DNA of 64,000 bases, taken from Enterococcus wangshanyuanii (lineage in GTDB: Bacteria; Bacillota; Bacilli; Lactobacillales; Enterococcaceae). The notes under the pieces are model-generated. The model was not told the origin of the DNA. It did not search any database and saw nothing but the letters and a program-made list of their open reading frames with translations. The stretch spans positions 248,001 through 312,000 of the forward strand of contig NZ_CP021874.1 of NCBI RefSeq assembly GCF_002197645.1, given 5' to 3'. Position numbers and translations under genes: made by a program. Of this stretch, positions 33,501 to 42,000 are shown piece after piece. Numbering within the stretch: the first letter of the stretch is position 1; every line of letters begins with the position of its first letter.

Positions 33501-33513
33501 TATGCAAATGTAA
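30508..33513 (+). CDS. ygfK: YgfK-type Fe-S flavoprotein oxidoreductase
   Basis: A 1001-aa protein, often annotated as a selenate reductase subunit. The N-terminal half (about 1-430) resembles a dihydroorotate-dehydrogenase-like barrel (GPAAGPHTQLTQN). The central part is GltD-like with Cys clusters (NCYTAPCRSDGGCP, CAHPCMTKC) and two dinucleotide-binding motifs (VVGGGPAGISAG, VVGGGNTAMDCARA). The C-terminus has ferredoxin-type clusters (CLECSTICESCMDVCP, CNECGNCETFCP). In purine clusters it is thought to move electrons for a reductive step. ATG 30508 is preferred over GTG 30499 because AAAGGAG overlaps the latter. Confidence 0.92.
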   Translation: MSDIMHPISVDGLLNWILNEYKNESTIFGVRKFYKANPTKTIPLFGEKMETPCGPAAGPHTQLTQNIIASYLTGSRFFEVKTVQIIDGEDLPVSKPCITAADECYNVEWSTELKVPQAYDEYVKAWFILKLLSKELGLGDPDGFIFNMSVGYDLAGIQSPKIDKYITDMQNAQGTPIWEECIEAANKYLPKFKHIDKAYIDSISPNVCRSITLSTLHGCPSDEIERITTYLLETKGLNSFIKCNPTMLGYEYTRQTMDDLGFDYMVFDDHHFLEDLQFEDAVPMLQRLQKLADSKGLNFGVKITNTFPVGIAEDELPGDEMYMSGRSLFPLSISLAKKLSDAFDGKLQISYSGGADIFNIKDIFDAGIWPITMATTLLKPGGYQRMNQVANLLGDSEYPKDVRVNLEKLGKIVEKAKSQGRYKKSIKLPESPKLRTTVPLTNCYTAPCRSDGGCPIDQDIPAYLRYVSEGNYLEALKVIVDKNPLPFITGTICAHPCMTKCTRQFYEGSIKIREAKLEAAEHAYDELMASMTKPIRKENAAKTAVVGGGPAGISAGFLLAREGMPVTVFEKADTIGGVCSQIVPEFRISMKSVQNDVEMAKFMGAEFKTGQAAPSLEELRAQGYTNVIYAIGAWKHGKLRLESGEAINSLEFLKANRENTQINPYGEQIVVVGGGNTAMDCARAATTLPGVKKVSVVYRRDKRNMPADEEELYFALEDGVEFLELLSPIKLENGLLTCEKMRLGERDASGRRRPVGTGELTEVPADTVIAAVGEKVDTDFYQSIGITTDQYGKVVSNQATLETNLKDVYVIGDANLGPATIVEAIADATKAAGNICHIHNDHYEQTNLNSDVASVRNKRGILEPNEALCGQASNCLECSTICESCMDVCPNRANIVVTVKGQPQIVHVDRMCNECGNCETFCPYASAPYKDKFTLFNTEADFNDSTNSGFYVIDPREKICMVRLWGNVSTIRLDQEGVDIPEDIIDLMNTMIESYDYCMQM

Positions 33514-33563
33514 AAGACATGAGTTGCCCAAAAAACAACTTCTGAATCGATGGAGGTTAAAAT

Positions 33564-34946
33564 ATGTCTATTCTTTTAAAAGGCGGAGTTGTCGTCTCCG
33601 CAAAAGAGCGTCGCCAGCTGGATGTCAGGCTGGACGGTGAAACAATCATTGAAATGGGAACAAATTTAGCAATAGGTGAGTCCGAGGTAGAAGATGTCAC
33701 AGGATGTTTTTTACTACCGGGATTTATCGATGCACATACGCATTTAGAATTAAATAACGGAAAAGGTTCGATGGGGACGGCTGATAATTTTTACACAGGC
33801 AGTAAAGCAGCTGTCGCCAAAGGAACCACCACCGTTATCGATATGGCCACACCAAGCAAAGGCAGTTCCTTAAAAGACTGCCTGGCTGCTTGGGATCATT
33901 TAGCCAAAGGAAATAGTTCATGTGATTATACGTATCATATGTCGATCATTGAATGGACGCCTGAAATCAAAGCAGAGATCAAAGAGATGATCGATGCTGG
34001 CATCACTTCCTTTAAAATGTATATGGCTTACGACAATCTACGAACAAAGGATGCTGAAATTTTTGAAGCCATGCAGGAAATTCGAAAATTTAACGGCATG
34101 CTTGGTATTCATTGTGAAAATGGGGATATGGTCAATGAGATGATCGCAAAGTTTGTTGCAGAAGGAAAACTGAGTCCTCATTTCCATCCACTGACTAGAC
34201 CCGATTCAGTGGAAGCTGAAGCGGTAGAACGCTATTTGATGATTGCAGATTTAGCTGACTTGCCAGTTAATATTGTGCATTTGAGCACAAAACGTTCTTT
34301 AGAAGCGGTTCGTCGAGCCCGTGAACGAGGGCAAAAAGTTTACGTTGAAACTTGCCCGCAATATCTAGTTTTAGATGAACATTTATATGATAGTTCGGAT
34401 TTTGAAGGAGCAAAATATGTTTGCTCACCGCCATTACGTTCTGTCGAAGATCAAGCAGCTTTGTGGACTGGAGTTATTGAAGGGACGATCGATACGATTT
34501 CTACCGATCATTGCAGCTTTAATTTTGAAGGACAAAAAACGATTGGGCGAGCTGATTTTAGCAAAATTCCAAATGGAATGCCTGGCGTAGAGACAAGGCC
34601 GGAGCTGATTTATACACAAGGAGTAACAACAAATAGAATCTCTTTAGAGCGGATGGTCGGACTTCTTTCAGAAGATATTGCTAAACAATTTTCTTTGTAT
34701 CCGCAAAAAGGTGTGATCCAAAAAGGCAGCGATGCAGATATCGTCGTTTGGGATCCGCAAAAGAACGGTGTCATTTCAGCAGCCACACAGCTGCAAAATG
34801 TTGATTATACACCTTATGACGGTTTTGAAACAAAGGGTGCCGCACGTTCCGTCTACCTTAGAGGGCAAAAAGTTGCTGAAGAGGGTCAGATGATCGCTGA
34901 GAAAAAAGGTCAATTTGTTTTTAGAACGATTGCTCAAACTAATTAA
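33564..34946 (+). CDS. hydA: Dihydropyrimidinase/hydantoinase-family cyclic amidohydrolase
   Basis: A 460-aa cyclic amidohydrolase that opens imide or hydantoin rings. Metal ligands are visible in DAHTHLEL, the carboxylated lysine in TSFKMYMAYDN, and His/Asp in GIHCENGDM, VHLSTKRS and STDHCSF. It corresponds to hydA/hyuA of the purine degradation cluster, where it probably opens a purine-derived ring before the diaminopropionate branch. GGAGG stands before ATG 33564. Allantoinase is an alternative, but the surrounding genes favour the hyuA type. Confidence 0.92.
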   Translation: MSILLKGGVVVSAKERRQLDVRLDGETIIEMGTNLAIGESEVEDVTGCFLLPGFIDAHTHLELNNGKGSMGTADNFYTGSKAAVAKGTTTVIDMATPSKGSSLKDCLAAWDHLAKGNSSCDYTYHMSIIEWTPEIKAEIKEMIDAGITSFKMYMAYDNLRTKDAEIFEAMQEIRKFNGMLGIHCENGDMVNEMIAKFVAEGKLSPHFHPLTRPDSVEAEAVERYLMIADLADLPVNIVHLSTKRSLEAVRRARERGQKVYVETCPQYLVLDEHLYDSSDFEGAKYVCSPPLRSVEDQAALWTGVIEGTIDTISTDHCSFNFEGQKTIGRADFSKIPNGMPGVETRPELIYTQGVTTNRISLERMVGLLSEDIAKQFSLYPQKGVIQKGSDADIVVWDPQKNGVISAATQLQNVDYTPYDGFETKGAARSVYLRGQKVAEEGQMIAEKKGQFVFRTIAQTN

Positions 34947-34999
34947 CGGAATCAATCAACCAGTGTTGATTTAAATAATAAATACGGAGGGGAACATTT

Positions 35000-36193
35000 T
35001 TGGAAAAAATAAAATGGACGGCAAATGAAATGCCTAAAACAGACGATCAGTATTTATCACTGATGTCGAAGGATTCGATTGAAAAAGCATTAGCTTTTCA
35101 TCAGAGTTTTCCGCAATATAGCCAAACGCCATTGGCTGAAGTAAAAAATATGGCTGAATATTTAGGATTAAAAGACTTCTTTGTGAAAGATGAATCCTAT
35201 CGCTTTGGATTGAATGCCTTCAAAGTACTTGGTGGTTCATTTGCGATGGCAAATTACATTGCAGAAAAATTAGGGAAAGATGTCGCTGATTTGACCTACG
35301 ATGTTTTAACCTCTGATAAGCTGCGTGATGAATTCGGTCAAGCAACATTCTTTACAGCGACTGATGGAAATCACGGGCGTGGTGTTGCCTGGGCGGCAAA
35401 TAAATTAGGACAAAAATCAGTTGTGCTAATGCCGAAAGGTTCAACACAAACACGGAAGGAAAACATTGAAAAAGAAGGCGCCAAAGTCACGATCGAAGAA
35501 GTCAATTATGATGAGTGCGTTCGGATGGCGAACAAAATGGCTGAAGAAACTGAAAACGGTGTCATGGTTCAGGATACTGCGTGGGACGGCTATGAAAAGA
35601 TTCCGACCTGGATCATGCAAGGCTACGGAACGATGGCTTTAGAAGCATCTAAACAATTAGAAGAAGTAGGAAACAAACGTCCAACACACGTATTTGTTCA
35701 AGCAGGTGTGGGAAGTTTAGCTGGGGCAGTCGTTGGCTACTTTGCAAACTTATATCCAGACAATCCTCCGACAATGGTCGTTGTCGAAGCGCAAGCGGCA
35801 GATTGTTTATATAAATCGGCGATCGAAAAAGACGGCAAGATTCGTTTTGTTGAAGGAGACTTACAAACGATCATGGCAGGGCTTGCCTGCGGTGAACCAA
35901 ATACGATTTCATTCGATATTTTGGAAAATCACACGTCGGTTTTCGTTTCAGCACCAGATTGGGTTTCAGAAAAAGGAATGAGAATGCTCGGAGCGCCATT
36001 AAAAGGTGATCCTCAAGTGATTTCAGGGGAATCAGGAGCTGTTGCAATGGGCTTAGTGGCAACTGCTATGCAAGATCCTGAGTACAAAGAGTTACGTGAT
36101 GTCTTGAAACTGGATGAAAACTCTACTGTCTTGATGTTCTCAACAGAAGGCGATACAGATCCAGATAATTATAAAAAAATCTTATGGGGGTAA
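35000..36193 (+). CDS. ygeX: 2,3-Diaminopropionate ammonia-lyase
   Basis: A PLP enzyme of 397 aa that converts 2,3-diaminopropionate to pyruvate and two ammonia. The PLP lysine is K75 in GLNAFKVLGGS (E. coli enzyme K77), and the phosphate-binding glycine loop is QAGVGSLAGAVVG. The start is TTG 35000, because GGAGGGG lies at the right distance and no in-frame ATG fits. In this island it yields the pyruvate that the PFOR at the window's right end could oxidise. Confidence 0.95.
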   Translation: MEKIKWTANEMPKTDDQYLSLMSKDSIEKALAFHQSFPQYSQTPLAEVKNMAEYLGLKDFFVKDESYRFGLNAFKVLGGSFAMANYIAEKLGKDVADLTYDVLTSDKLRDEFGQATFFTATDGNHGRGVAWAANKLGQKSVVLMPKGSTQTRKENIEKEGAKVTIEEVNYDECVRMANKMAEETENGVMVQDTAWDGYEKIPTWIMQGYGTMALEASKQLEEVGNKRPTHVFVQAGVGSLAGAVVGYFANLYPDNPPTMVVVEAQAADCLYKSAIEKDGKIRFVEGDLQTIMAGLACGEPNTISFDILENHTSVFVSAPDWVSEKGMRMLGAPLKGDPQVISGESGAVAMGLVATAMQDPEYKELRDVLKLDENSTVLMFSTEGDTDPDNYKKILWG

Positions 36194-36199
36194 TGGTAA

Positions 36200-37516
36200 A
36201 TGGATTTCAAAGCAATTAACGCAGCAGCAGAAGGTTACAGAGCAGACATGATCAAGTTTTTACGTGATCTTGTAAAGATTCCGGGAGAAAGTGCTGAAGA
36301 AGGCGCAAAAATGGATCGTGCCAAAGCAGAGATGGAAAAACTTGGATTTGACAAAATCGAAGTTGATCCTCAAGGAAACTTATTAGGTTACATGGGCACA
36401 GGCAAAAAACTGATTGCCTTTGACGGACACATGGATACAGTTGGGATCGGAGAAATGAGTAACTGGGAATTCGATCCGTATGACGGATACGAAACAGATT
36501 CAGAAATCGGCGGCCGCGGCACGTCTGACCAAGAGGGCGGGATCGTTTCAGCTATCTACGGTGCAAAAATCATGAAAGACTTAGGTCTATTATCTGAAAA
36601 ATATACAGCATTAGTTACAGTGACTGTGCAAGAAGAAGACTGTGATGGCTTATGCTGGCAATATATCATCAAAGAAGACAACATTCGTCCTGAATTTGTT
36701 GTGTCGACTGAACCGACAGATGGCGGAATTTACCGTGGGCAACGTGGACGTATGGAAATCAAAGTTGAAGTAAAAGGTGTTTCATGTCACGGCTCTGCAC
36801 CAGAACGCGGAGACAATGCGATTTATAAAATGGCAGATATTTTACAAGATGTGCGTGCATTGAATAATAATGGTGACACAGAAAGTACAGCGATCAGAGG
36901 CTTGGTTCGCATGCTTGATCCAAAATACAATCCAGAATGGAAAGAAGCACGTTTCTTAGGCCGCGGAACCGTTACAGCTTCACAAATTTTCCACTCTTCT
37001 CCAAGCCGTTGTGCGGTTGCCGATGGTTGTACTGTTTCATTAGACCGTCGTATGACTGCAGGCGAAACATGGGAAAGCTGTCTAGAAGAAATTCGTCAAT
37101 TACCGGCAGTTAAAAAATATGGCGATGATGTTGTCGTATCAATGTATGACTACGATCGTCCATCTTACACAGGCTTGTCTTATCCAATCGAATGTTACTT
37201 CCCAACATGGGTGATCCCAGAAGAACATGATGTAACGAAAGCATTGATGGAAACACACAGAAATCTTTACGGGGAAGAACGTGAAGGCTCAAAAGAAACG
37301 ATTGAAATGCGTAAAGCGCGTCCGCTTCTTGATAAATGGACATTCTCAACTAATGGCGTATCGATCATGGGCCGTAACGGCATTCCTTGTATTGGCTTTG
37401 GACCTGGTGCCGAAGCACAAGCACATGCGCCTAATGAAAAAACGTGGAAAGACGATTTGGTTCGTTGTGCAGCAGTTTACGCTGCATTGCCAAGTGTTTA
37501 TTGTGAAAACAACTAA
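36200..37516 (+). CDS. ygeY: YgeY family M20 amidohydrolase
   Basis: A 438-aa M20-type zinc peptidase/deacetylase. Metal residues are seen in [12 protein letters not shown] (His, Asp) and VQEEDCDG (Glu), with further ligands in [13 protein letters not shown] and the dimerisation region [15 protein letters not shown]. In purine-degrading clusters it is thought to release diaminopropionate or a related amine from an acylated intermediate. The start ATG 36200 is 6 bp after the ygeX stop codon, so the two are coupled. Substrate not proven. Confidence 0.93.
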   Translation: MDFKAINAAAEGYRADMIKFLRDLVKIPGESAEEGAKMDRAKAEMEKLGFDKIEVDPQGNLLGYMGTGKKLIAFDGHMDTVGIGEMSNWEFDPYDGYETDSEIGGRGTSDQEGGIVSAIYGAKIMKDLGLLSEKYTALVTVTVQEEDCDGLCWQYIIKEDNIRPEFVVSTEPTDGGIYRGQRGRMEIKVEVKGVSCHGSAPERGDNAIYKMADILQDVRALNNNGDTESTAIRGLVRMLDPKYNPEWKEARFLGRGTVTASQIFHSSPSRCAVADGCTVSLDRRMTAGETWESCLEEIRQLPAVKKYGDDVVVSMYDYDRPSYTGLSYPIECYFPTWVIPEEHDVTKALMETHRNLYGEEREGSKETIEMRKARPLLDKWTFSTNGVSIMGRNGIPCIGFGPGAEAQAHAPNEKTWKDDLVRCAAVYAALPSVYCENN

Positions 37517-37564
37517 TTATTTCGCGGGTAAGTCAGTCTCAAAAAACTAATAGGAATCATCGAG

Positions 37565-37601
37565 TGATCGTCCTGATGAGTAAAGGACATCGGGGCGGTC
37601 A
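37565..37601 (+). other. Strong hairpin between ygeY and ygeW
   Basis: TGATCGTCCTGATG pairs with CATCGGGGCGGTCA across 14 positions, three of them G-U, with the 9-nt loop AGTAAAGGA. It is not followed by a T run. An mRNA processing or stability role between ygeY and ygeW is plausible. Confidence 0.6.
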
Positions 37602-37634
37602 TTTCGCTATGACTAATCAAAAGGGAGAAATAAC

Positions 37635-38828
37635 ATGGAAACTTTTAACGAATATATTGCAAAATTGGACAAATTAGAATTTGATAAAATGTACGAAAAC
37701 GACTTTTTCTTAACATGGGAAAAAACACGTGATGAACTAGAAGCAGTCTTTACAGTAGCTGATACCCTACGTTATTTACGTGAAAACAATATCTCTACGA
37801 AAATTTTTGATAGCGGATTGGGAATTTCTTTATTCCGTGACAACTCAACGAGAACACGTTTTAGTTTTGCGTCTGCTTGTAACCTTTTAGGATTGGAAGT
37901 TCAAGATCTAGATGAAGGGAAGAGCCAAATCTCTCATGGTGAAACGGTTCGTGAAACAGCAAACATGATTTCATTTATGGCAGATATCATTGGGATTCGT
38001 GATGATATGTATATCGGTAAAGGAAATGCCTATATGCACGAAGTATCAGAATCTGTTCAAGAAGGACATAAAGATGGTGTATTAGAACAACGTCCGACAT
38101 TAGTCAATTTACAGTGTGATATCGATCATCCGACACAAGCAATGGCTGATGCCCTTCATTTGATTCATGAATTTGGCGGCGTTGAGAACCTTAAAGGTAA
38201 GAAAATCGCTATGACTTGGGCTTATTCTCCATCTTATGGCAAACCATTATCAGTTCCTCAAGGAATCGTTGGTTTGATGACACGTTTAGGGATGGATGTT
38301 GTTTTAGCTCATCCGGAAGGCTATGAAATCATGCCGGAAGTAGAAGAAGTGGCAAAGAAAAATGCTGCTGAATCAGGCGGTTCATTTACGAAAACAAATA
38401 GCATGGCAGAAGCGTTCAAGGATGCTGATGTTGTTTATCCTAAGAGCTGGGCACCGTTTGCAGCGATGGAAAAACGTACACAATTATACGGTGAAGGCGA
38501 TCAAGCTGGAATCGATGCGTTAGAAAAAGAATTGCTGGCAGATAATTCTAACCATAAAGATTGGGAATGTACGGAAGAATTGATGAAAACGACAAAAGAC
38601 GGCAAAGCATTATATATGCACTGCTTACCTGCTGATATCACTGGGGTTAGCTGTGACGAAGGCGAAGTAGCGGCTTCTGTTTTTGACCGTTATCGTGTTC
38701 CGCTATACAAAGAAGCTAGCTACAAACCATATATCATTGCGGCAATGATCTTCTTAAGCAAAGTGAAGAGCCCGCAACAAACATTGAAAGAGCTTGAACA
38801 AAAAGCAACGCCAAGAGAAGTAAAATAA
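37635..38828 (+). CDS. ygeW: YgeW, carbamoyltransferase-like protein
   Basis: A 397-aa member of the aspartate/ornithine carbamoyltransferase family. The carbamoyl-phosphate site is STRTR (71-75, in FRDNSTRTRFSF), with HPTQAMAD and HCLPAD further on. In this cluster it most likely runs phosphorolytically, releasing carbamoyl phosphate from a ureido intermediate for the carbamate kinase that follows. GGGAG precedes ATG 37635. Which amino compound it produces is not settled from sequence. Confidence 0.93.
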   Translation: METFNEYIAKLDKLEFDKMYENDFFLTWEKTRDELEAVFTVADTLRYLRENNISTKIFDSGLGISLFRDNSTRTRFSFASACNLLGLEVQDLDEGKSQISHGETVRETANMISFMADIIGIRDDMYIGKGNAYMHEVSESVQEGHKDGVLEQRPTLVNLQCDIDHPTQAMADALHLIHEFGGVENLKGKKIAMTWAYSPSYGKPLSVPQGIVGLMTRLGMDVVLAHPEGYEIMPEVEEVAKKNAAESGGSFTKTNSMAEAFKDADVVYPKSWAPFAAMEKRTQLYGEGDQAGIDALEKELLADNSNHKDWECTEELMKTTKDGKALYMHCLPADITGVSCDEGEVAASVFDRYRVPLYKEASYKPYIIAAMIFLSKVKSPQQTLKELEQKATPREVK

Positions 38829-39123
38829 TAGCGTAGTAAACATTGGCATGAAGTGAGATGCTTTTTCTATCAGTGATGATAGTCACTAGTAAAATAATTT
38901 GCTCTCTTTAAGAAAAAAATAAAATGATAATAAGACCTTTCCAAGTCCGTTTATGTAGGCTATCTGTTAAGAAGAATTTGTTTTGAGACGAATCTGCTGT
39001 CCACAGGTTCTGACCACTTCATGCACAATTCAGATTTTTCTTAACACTCATTGACAGGATTTATTGAAGAGAAAGCATCTTGCTTTTTTACTAAAATATC
39101 GAAACAATAAGGTGGATGATTGA
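38829..39123 (+). promoter_or_regulatory. ygeW-arcC gap with structured RNA
   Basis: A 295-bp gap inside the operon. GTTAAGAA (38967-38974) pairs with TTCTTAAC (39038-39045), and inside it AATCTG (38992-38997) pairs with CAGATT (39030-39035), separated by about 30 nt that can form smaller stems (CTGTCCACAG, GGTTCTGACC). The inner stem is followed by TTTTCTT and could act as a terminator if the outer stem opened. I found no promoter with both hexamers. The arcC ribosome binding site is AAGGTGG. Confidence 0.45.
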
Positions 39124-40062
39124 ATGGTAAAACGAGTAGTCGTTGCCCTTGGCGGAAATGCTTTAGGGGATAATTTAACAGAACAAATGACCGCAGTCAA
39201 AGAAACATCAAAAGCAATCGCGGATTTGATCGAAGCAGGCTATGAAGTGATCTTATCTCACGGAAATGGACCGCAAGTCGGAATGATCCAATTGGCGATG
39301 GAAGAACTTTCATTAAGCAATCCTGAAAAATATCCGACAGTTCCATTATCGGTCTGCGTAGCGATGAGTCAAAGTTATATTGGATATGATCTACAAAATG
39401 CTCTTCGTGAAGAATTACTGAGCCGTGATATTACACAACCTGTCGCTACGGTGATCACTCAGGTCGGTGTTGATCCAAAAGATCCGGCTTTTGACCGTCC
39501 GGCAAAACCGATTGGACGCTTTATGTCTAAAGAAGAAGCCGATCAACTAGTCAAAGAAAAAAATGTAACAGTTGTTGAAGATTCAGGTAGAGGTTATCGT
39601 CAGGTCGTTGCCTCACCAAAACCAAAAGAAATCATTGAAGTCGAAACGATCGCATCACTGATCAAGTCTGGTCAAACAGTCATTGCTTGCGGCGGTGGCG
39701 GAATTCCTGTTGTTAAGGAAGGCAATCATTTAAGCGGCGTTCCAGCTGTGATCGACAAGGATTTTTGTAGTGAATTACTAGCAGAATTGGTAGATGCGGA
39801 TTTATTGATCATCCTGACAGCTGTTGAAAAAGTATGTGTCGATTTTGGGAAACCGACACAAAAAGAATTAACGAATGTTACGATCGATGAAATGAAGCAA
39901 CATGCCAAAGATGGTCAATTTGCGCCTGGATCGATGTTGCCGAAAGTTGAAGCAGCGATTCAGTTTGCAGAATCAAAACCAGGACGTAAAACGTTGATCA
40001 CTCTTTTAGAAAAAGCGAAAGATGGTATTCTTGGTAAAACAGGAACAACGATCCAACAATAA
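39124..40062 (+). CDS. arcC: Carbamate kinase
   Basis: Makes ATP from carbamoyl phosphate and ADP. It has 312 aa of the amino-acid kinase fold, with VVALGGNALGD at the N-terminus, HGNGPQVG (44-51), the PVATVITQVGVD region, and ACGGGGIPVV for the nucleotide site. It matches the purine-cluster carbamate kinase (E. coli YqeA) in context, rather than an arginine deiminase operon. Coming after ygeW, it gives the ATP-yielding step of block 1. Confidence 0.95.
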   Translation: MVKRVVVALGGNALGDNLTEQMTAVKETSKAIADLIEAGYEVILSHGNGPQVGMIQLAMEELSLSNPEKYPTVPLSVCVAMSQSYIGYDLQNALREELLSRDITQPVATVITQVGVDPKDPAFDRPAKPIGRFMSKEEADQLVKEKNVTVVEDSGRGYRQVVASPKPKEIIEVETIASLIKSGQTVIACGGGGIPVVKEGNHLSGVPAVIDKDFCSELLAELVDADLLIILTAVEKVCVDFGKPTQKELTNVTIDEMKQHAKDGQFAPGSMLPKVEAAIQFAESKPGRKTLITLLEKAKDGILGKTGTTIQQ

Positions 40063-40101
40063 TATAAAAAACGAATTTAAATAGGAATAGGAGTGAAGTA
40101 G

Positions 40102-40482
40102 ATGACAAATAAAATGATCAATTCAACCAACGCACCAGCAGCAGTAGGTCCATATTCACATTCAGTTTTAGCGGGACAAACACAGTATATATCCGGCCAA
40201 CTGGGACTAGACCCTGTAAGCGGAGAAATGAAAGAAACGGTTGAGCAGCAGGCGGAACAAGCACTAATCAATTTAGGTGCTATTCTTAAAGAGACAGATA
40301 TGACTTATGACAATGTTGTAAAAACAACGGTCTTTTTAAAGAACATGTCAGATTTTGCTAAAATAAATGACATTTATGGGAAATACTTCTCAAACACTCT
40401 TCCTGCTCGTTCGTGTGTAGAAGTATGTGAGTTACCTAAGAACGGACTTTTTGAAGTAGAAGCAATCGCAGTCAAAAATTAA
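40102..40482 (+). CDS. RidA family (YjgF/YER057c/UK114) protein
   Basis: A 126-aa protein of the RidA family, which hydrolyses reactive enamine/imine intermediates made by PLP enzymes. The conserved arginine is in PARSCVEV, and the N-terminal GPYSHSV and C-terminal EVEAIAV signatures are present. In this operon it could clear 2-aminoacrylate formed by the diaminopropionate ammonia-lyase, or act on a ring-opened purine intermediate. GAATAGGAGTG precedes ATG 40102. Confidence 0.88.
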   Translation: MTNKMINSTNAPAAVGPYSHSVLAGQTQYISGQLGLDPVSGEMKETVEQQAEQALINLGAILKETDMTYDNVVKTTVFLKNMSDFAKINDIYGKYFSNTLPARSCVEVCELPKNGLFEVEAIAVKN

Positions 40483-40506
40483 TTTTTGAAAAACTCTCGT
40501 AAAGAA

Positions 40507-40550
40507 AAGGGTTGCGGATTTTTGAGACTCGTGAAGTGCAGTCCTTTTTA
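40507..40550 (+). terminator. Terminator-like hairpin between ridA-like and permease
   Basis: AAGGGTTGC pairs with GCAGTCCTT (two G-U pairs) around a 22-nt loop, followed by TTTTA. It lies between two co-directional genes of one pathway and may lower expression of the permease rather than stop it. Confidence 0.5.
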
Positions 40551-40579
40551 AAATAAAAAGAGAAGAAGGAAACTTGCCT

Positions 40580-41899
40580 ATGAGTGAAAAGGAAGAAAAG
40601 GCATTGTTCGACTATGATGCCAAATTATCGATCAAAGAAGCTGTTCCGATGGGCTTGCAACACGTCGTAGCAGCAGTCGTTGGGATCGTTACACCAGGAA
40701 TCATGATTGCAAAAGTCTGTAATCTGGATTCCGGTGATACAACGATCATGATTCAGACGTCGCTGATTTTTTCAGCAATTGCTACGTTGATCCAATTATT
40801 CCCGATTTTTGGGAAGGTTGGTTCTAGACTCCCTGTGATGATGGGAGCCAGTTTTGCCTACGTCCCGATTTTGATGGCGATCGGCGGAGATTTTGGAATT
40901 GCCGCAATATTCGGTTCACAGTTAGTCGGCAGTATCTTGGTTATTTTAGTTGGTTTGTCAATTAAAAAAATTCGGATATTGTTTCCGCCTTTAGTTACTG
41001 GTACAGTTATATTGAGTATTGGATTATCTTTATTTCCAGTAGCGATCAAATATATGGCTGGTGGTGCCGGCAGTCCTGATTTTGGTTCTGCCCAAAATTG
41101 GTTAGTGGCATTACTAACATTTGCAGTGGTCTTTTATTTTAATTATTTTTCTAAAGGCTTTCTAAAATTATCGTCCATTTTAAATGGAATGATCATTGGC
41201 TATATCGTATCGTTAGTTTTAGGAATGGTCGATTTTGGGCCAGTACAAGAAGCCTCTGTTTTTCAAGTGATCACACCACTGTATTTTGGTCTTGATTTTC
41301 AGCTTGTGCCCATTCTGACGTTAGTAGTCATGTTTATTGTTGATGCTGTTCAGGCAATCGGTCAATTTACTGCGACGACAGTTGGTGCGATGGATCGGGA
41401 ACCGACAGATAAAGAGCTTTCTGGCGGAATTATGGGAAGCGGTTTCTCAAACTTTATTGGTAGTTTCTTTGGTTCTGTGCCAGTCGCTACTTTTGGCCAA
41501 AACGTTGGATTAGTGACCGTAACAAGAGTGATCAATAAATATGTAATGGTTTTTGCTTCAGTCATTCTATTGGTTGCAGGATTTGTTCCAAAAGTCGCTT
41601 CGATTTTGACAACGATTCCTTATGCTGTGATCGGCGGGGCAACAATTTCCGTTTTTGCTTCAATCTCAATGACAGGTATTCGGATGATTTCATCCCAAGA
41701 ATTAACACCAAGAAATACAGGTGTTGTAGGGATTGCCTTAGCTTTTGGGATAGGTGTGACATTATCTGTCGGCAGCTTGAGTGGCTTTCCACCTTGGGTG
41801 ACGACGATTTTTGGAAATTCGGAAGTCATTTTGACAACAATCGTTGCTGTACTCTTGAATGTATTATTAAAAGAGGAGAAAGAAGTGGCAATCGAGTAA
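40580..41899 (+). CDS. NCS2 family purine (xanthine/urate-type) permease
   Basis: A 439-aa membrane transporter with about 12-14 hydrophobic segments. The NCS2 signature QNVGLVTVTRV and the TM8-9 stretch AVQAIGQFTATTVG with its polar residues are present. Homologues (PbuX, PucJ/K, XanQ, UacT) import xanthine or urate with protons. The pathway context makes xanthine or urate the likely substrate, but the sequence alone does not separate them. ATG 40580 is preferred over the in-frame TTG 40574 because of GAAGGAAA spacing. Confidence 0.9.
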   Translation: MSEKEEKALFDYDAKLSIKEAVPMGLQHVVAAVVGIVTPGIMIAKVCNLDSGDTTIMIQTSLIFSAIATLIQLFPIFGKVGSRLPVMMGASFAYVPILMAIGGDFGIAAIFGSQLVGSILVILVGLSIKKIRILFPPLVTGTVILSIGLSLFPVAIKYMAGGAGSPDFGSAQNWLVALLTFAVVFYFNYFSKGFLKLSSILNGMIIGYIVSLVLGMVDFGPVQEASVFQVITPLYFGLDFQLVPILTLVVMFIVDAVQAIGQFTATTVGAMDREPTDKELSGGIMGSGFSNFIGSFFGSVPVATFGQNVGLVTVTRVINKYVMVFASVILLVAGFVPKVASILTTIPYAVIGGATISVFASISMTGIRMISSQELTPRNTGVVGIALAFGIGVTLSVGSLSGFPPWVTTIFGNSEVILTTIVAVLLNVLLKEEKEVAIE

Positions 41900-41934
41900 T
41901 AAGAAAGAGTTTCTCCTTAGAGATAATAAATGGG

Positions 41935-41963
41935 TTGAGGCGAAAAGATGCTTTTTGCCTCAA
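41935..41963 (+). other. Hairpin between permease and NTPase genes
   Basis: TTGAGGC-GAAAA pairs with TTTTT-GCCTCAA around GATGC. There is no T run after it. A weak structure of unknown effect. Confidence 0.45.
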
Positions 41964-42000
41964 TACCGATTGAAACTATATTGCTAAAAAGGAGGACGGT

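Noticed and set aside
30508-33513. ygfK as a true selenate reductase
   Set aside because: The annotation is historic; domain content and the purine context point to an electron-transfer flavoprotein, and no Mo-binding domain is present.
37565-37601. CTGATGAG in the ygeY-ygeW gap as a hammerhead ribozyme core
   Set aside because: The GAAA strand and the three required stems are absent; the bases are used up by a simple 14-bp hairpin.
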